DNA from: Tamarix chinensis
Lineage: Eukaryota; Streptophyta; Magnoliopsida; Caryophyllales; Tamaricaceae
Assembly: GCA_030549775.1 (NCBI GenBank)
Contig: CM060175.1
Location: 42,721,415 to 42,785,414, forward strand
Reading direction: 5' to 3'
Length of the DNA: 64,000 bases
This document shows, piece after piece, positions 62,001 to 64,000 of the stretch (the first letter of the stretch is position 1; every line of letters starts with the position of its first letter). The notes beneath the pieces were generated by a model, which did not search any database, was not told the DNA's origin, and saw nothing but the letters and a program-made list of their open reading frames with translations. The translations under genes were made by a program, and so were the position numbers.

Positions 62001-64000
62001 AAACTTTCCTTAAATAAGAAAACTCATCTTGTGAAATTCTCAACTTTCAGAACCATAAAAAAACAATTTTAACTTAGAAATCATGGAATAATTTTTTTTC
62101 CTACATCTAAACTTGAAATAGAGAGGTAAAACAAACATACCACACCTAATGGAAAAATAGAGGAAGATTCTACTTAACCACTCAATTTTTTCGAAATCTA
62201 ACTTTTTCTTGCTCAATAATGAAAACAAGAGGAATCTAGATAAAGGATTAGAAAAGAAAAATAATTTGAATGAAAGGCTCAAAGTGCAGAGTGAGAAGGT
62301 GAATGCTAGAGAGCTAAAGTATTTTGGTGGCTAAAAGAAAGGTGAATAGAAGGGGCAACTAAGACTATTTAGACAAAACAAATCGATGCAAAATCACAAG
62401 TGTGTTCAACAATATATATAAAACCCTATTTCTTACCATTCAAATTTGAGTTTAATGGATATATTTCATCAAAGATATGTTGACCTATACTTTAGAGCTC
62501 AAAGGGTGATTATGGATAAATGCAAGTCAATTGGTCTAGAAATGCAAAACAAAAGAGGGGAAATGGAAAGTTAGTGTGGAAGGAATCTCACAACTAAGTA
62601 TAATTGTGTGTGAAATTAAAGCAATGATCCTAGAAGGGTGTAGAGAAGAGAGGTGGAAGAAGACAAATCCGAAGTTATCTTCCCCCTCAATTGTCTAAAT
62701 TGGCTTTTTAGATCAATCTGAGGTAGTATTTTAGGCTAAATACAACATAAGAAAGGTTAAGAATATTTTAGGAATAAATTGGAATACATTTTTAAGGTTC
62801 CATTTTAGGATAAGAAATTTGCCAAAAATTAAGTTTCAAACATAGACTCAAACCAACAAAAAAGTTGATCGGTTTAGCCTATGATTCCACTATTCTATAG
62901 ATTAGTCAATCGATTCCTCAACTAGTTAATCATTTTAGTCGAGTAAAAACCATTTAGTTAAAATGATGAACCAGTTAATTTGTTCGTGTAACTATTCGAT
63001 CGGTCCACGTGAAAACTTGTTTTATTTAGTTTCCAACCTTATTTATAATATAATTTTACCTTAAACCCTATCATAGTTCCAAATCAAAATCAAACACCAA
63101 TAAATGTCACAAATTCTCATTCACACATTTACAAAATGGTGGTGTATTACATTGCTACAACAACTTCAACCACAGCCAGCACCACTATATGATTTCCTTG
63201 ACTAAATAAAAAATCCCTTTTTTGGAAGCCATAACTATAGCCTCCCTTCCAGCTTTTGGCAGCTTGAACAACACTAGACACTTCACCACCCAGCCTCAAC
63301 AACTACAACTATCACAACCTTGATTTGGCCAAAATGACTTGTGCCTACCTCCCTCCTTTAGCCTAGCCCACCATTTCATCCCATTCATTTTTCAGCTTAT
63401 TTGGTCGTTGATCACCCCATAGCAATGGCATACTATGTTTTTGTTATCACCCTTAGCTCAGTACAACTTGTTGTCTTTCCTATCTTTGGTTGCGTAAGTT
63501 TTCCCAATGTATTTTGGTTTTGTACTCCCTTCTTTTTCCTTTCCTTTTTCCTTAAAATTCCTTAGCTATATGTTCTAATTCTAATGATGGTTTCTTATGA
63601 TTTCTTAGATTATTTTCTCAAGGTTCCAAAAGAGGCAAATTAGGATTTGCATGCTTAGAGATTTGAGCTATTTTTAGTAAGGATACTTGCTGAGGTTTAA
63701 GATTTTGATTTCTAGGTGTTATGAAATTTTTTTATCATACCATGTTATTGTTATTATATGAATTGCAATTGATATTATATGATAGAAAATTAGTAAGTAA
63801 AGATCATGCAGTATTGTTATTTTACATCGAAAAATCCTTGGTGTGAAATATGGATGTGTCATAGGTTTCATTAATGGTATGATGAATGTGAAATGAATAT
63901 GATAAATTCTATGGAGAAAAATATGGATTAAAGGATAATGTTACCAAACATATACAATTTGCATAAAATAAAGGTTTTATTATTGATAAGAGTATTTTGG
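59099..64000 (+). repeat. Long gypsy-type LTR, copy 2, interrupted and running off the window
   Basis: Starts TGTAATACTCTAAATTTAGC at 59099, continues to 59792, is interrupted by another LTR (59793-63151), and resumes from 63152 to the window end. The resumed part matches 51735-52380 closely in order. Whether it is a 5', 3' or solo LTR cannot be decided, since the right end lies outside. Confidence 0.65.
59793..63151 (-). mobile_element. Tekay-like LTR (probable solo) nested in another LTR
   Basis: 3359 bp. In sense (minus) orientation it starts TGTAATACACCACCATTTTG and ends AATGGGGTATTAAA, a mutated CA end. Flanks TTACT (59788-59792) and TTGCT (63152-63156) match at four of five bases, as expected for an old target duplication. 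It shares with 15312-18479 the CAATCGACTGGTT-type arrays (61400-61690, 62860-63010) and the stem-loop (59891-59933). The 80-residue open frame at 62040-62282 is inside it and unlikely to be a gene. Confidence 0.78.

Noticed and set aside
62040..62282. 80-residue minus-strand open frame, Phe/Leu-rich
   Set aside because: Lies inside the nested LTR; AT-rich composition explains it and no family was recognised.

Overview
This window is plant nuclear DNA, almost certainly from a flowering plant with a repeat-rich genome. The evidence is a GT-AG spliced nuclear gene at the left edge, Ty1/copia and Ty3/gypsy elements including Tekay/Del-type chromoviruses with LTRs of about 3 kb, L1-type LINEs, and an En/Spm (CACTA) DNA transposon. 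The species cannot be told from the sequence. There are no operons, rRNA, tRNA or CRISPR features. Only one host gene is supported: the last two coding exons of PYM (partner of Y14 and Mago), 970-2800.

Layout. 1-3.2 kb: 3' part of PYM, with a LINE relic in its last intron. 3.2-5.1 kb: AT-rich spacer with a degenerate short repeat. 5.1-7.0 kb: a copia element truncated after the start of pol. 7839-22603: a Ty3/gypsy element on the minus strand, with both LTRs and a matching 5-bp target duplication (ATTAC). It is split by a Tekay-like solo LTR (8896-12126, duplication AAATA) and by the 3' half of a plus-strand Tekay element (about 12741-18479). 22.6-30.7 kb: a second copia, broken by a Tekay-like element that itself carries a fragment of a third LTR family, then a minus-strand gypsy RT-RNase H relic. 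30.75-44.79 kb: an element with long LTRs, PBS and PPT but no gag or pol. Its 3' LTR was hit by a 9.4-kb CACTA transposon (34523-43918, duplication AAT). 46245-48928: a 5'-truncated L1-type LINE with a 16-bp target duplication. 49-51.3 kb: ATT-rich low-complexity DNA. 51.3-64 kb: two copies of another long LTR family, a second minus-strand gypsy of the same family as the first, and an LTR inserted inside an LTR.

No element looks autonomous today; nearly every reading frame is broken by stops and frameshifts. The nesting gives relative ages: the 7.8-22.6 kb gypsy predates its two inserts, the LTR at 32.3 kb predates the CACTA element, and the LTR at 59.1 kb predates the LTR inside it.

The most interesting signal is not a gene. 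Six LTR copies from at least three diverged LTR families carry a 14-bp stem-loop about 80-145 nt before the LTR end. It is followed by a conserved GGTAACACC-like motif, and the stem sequences differ between families while pairing is kept. I found no convincing new multi-gene system.
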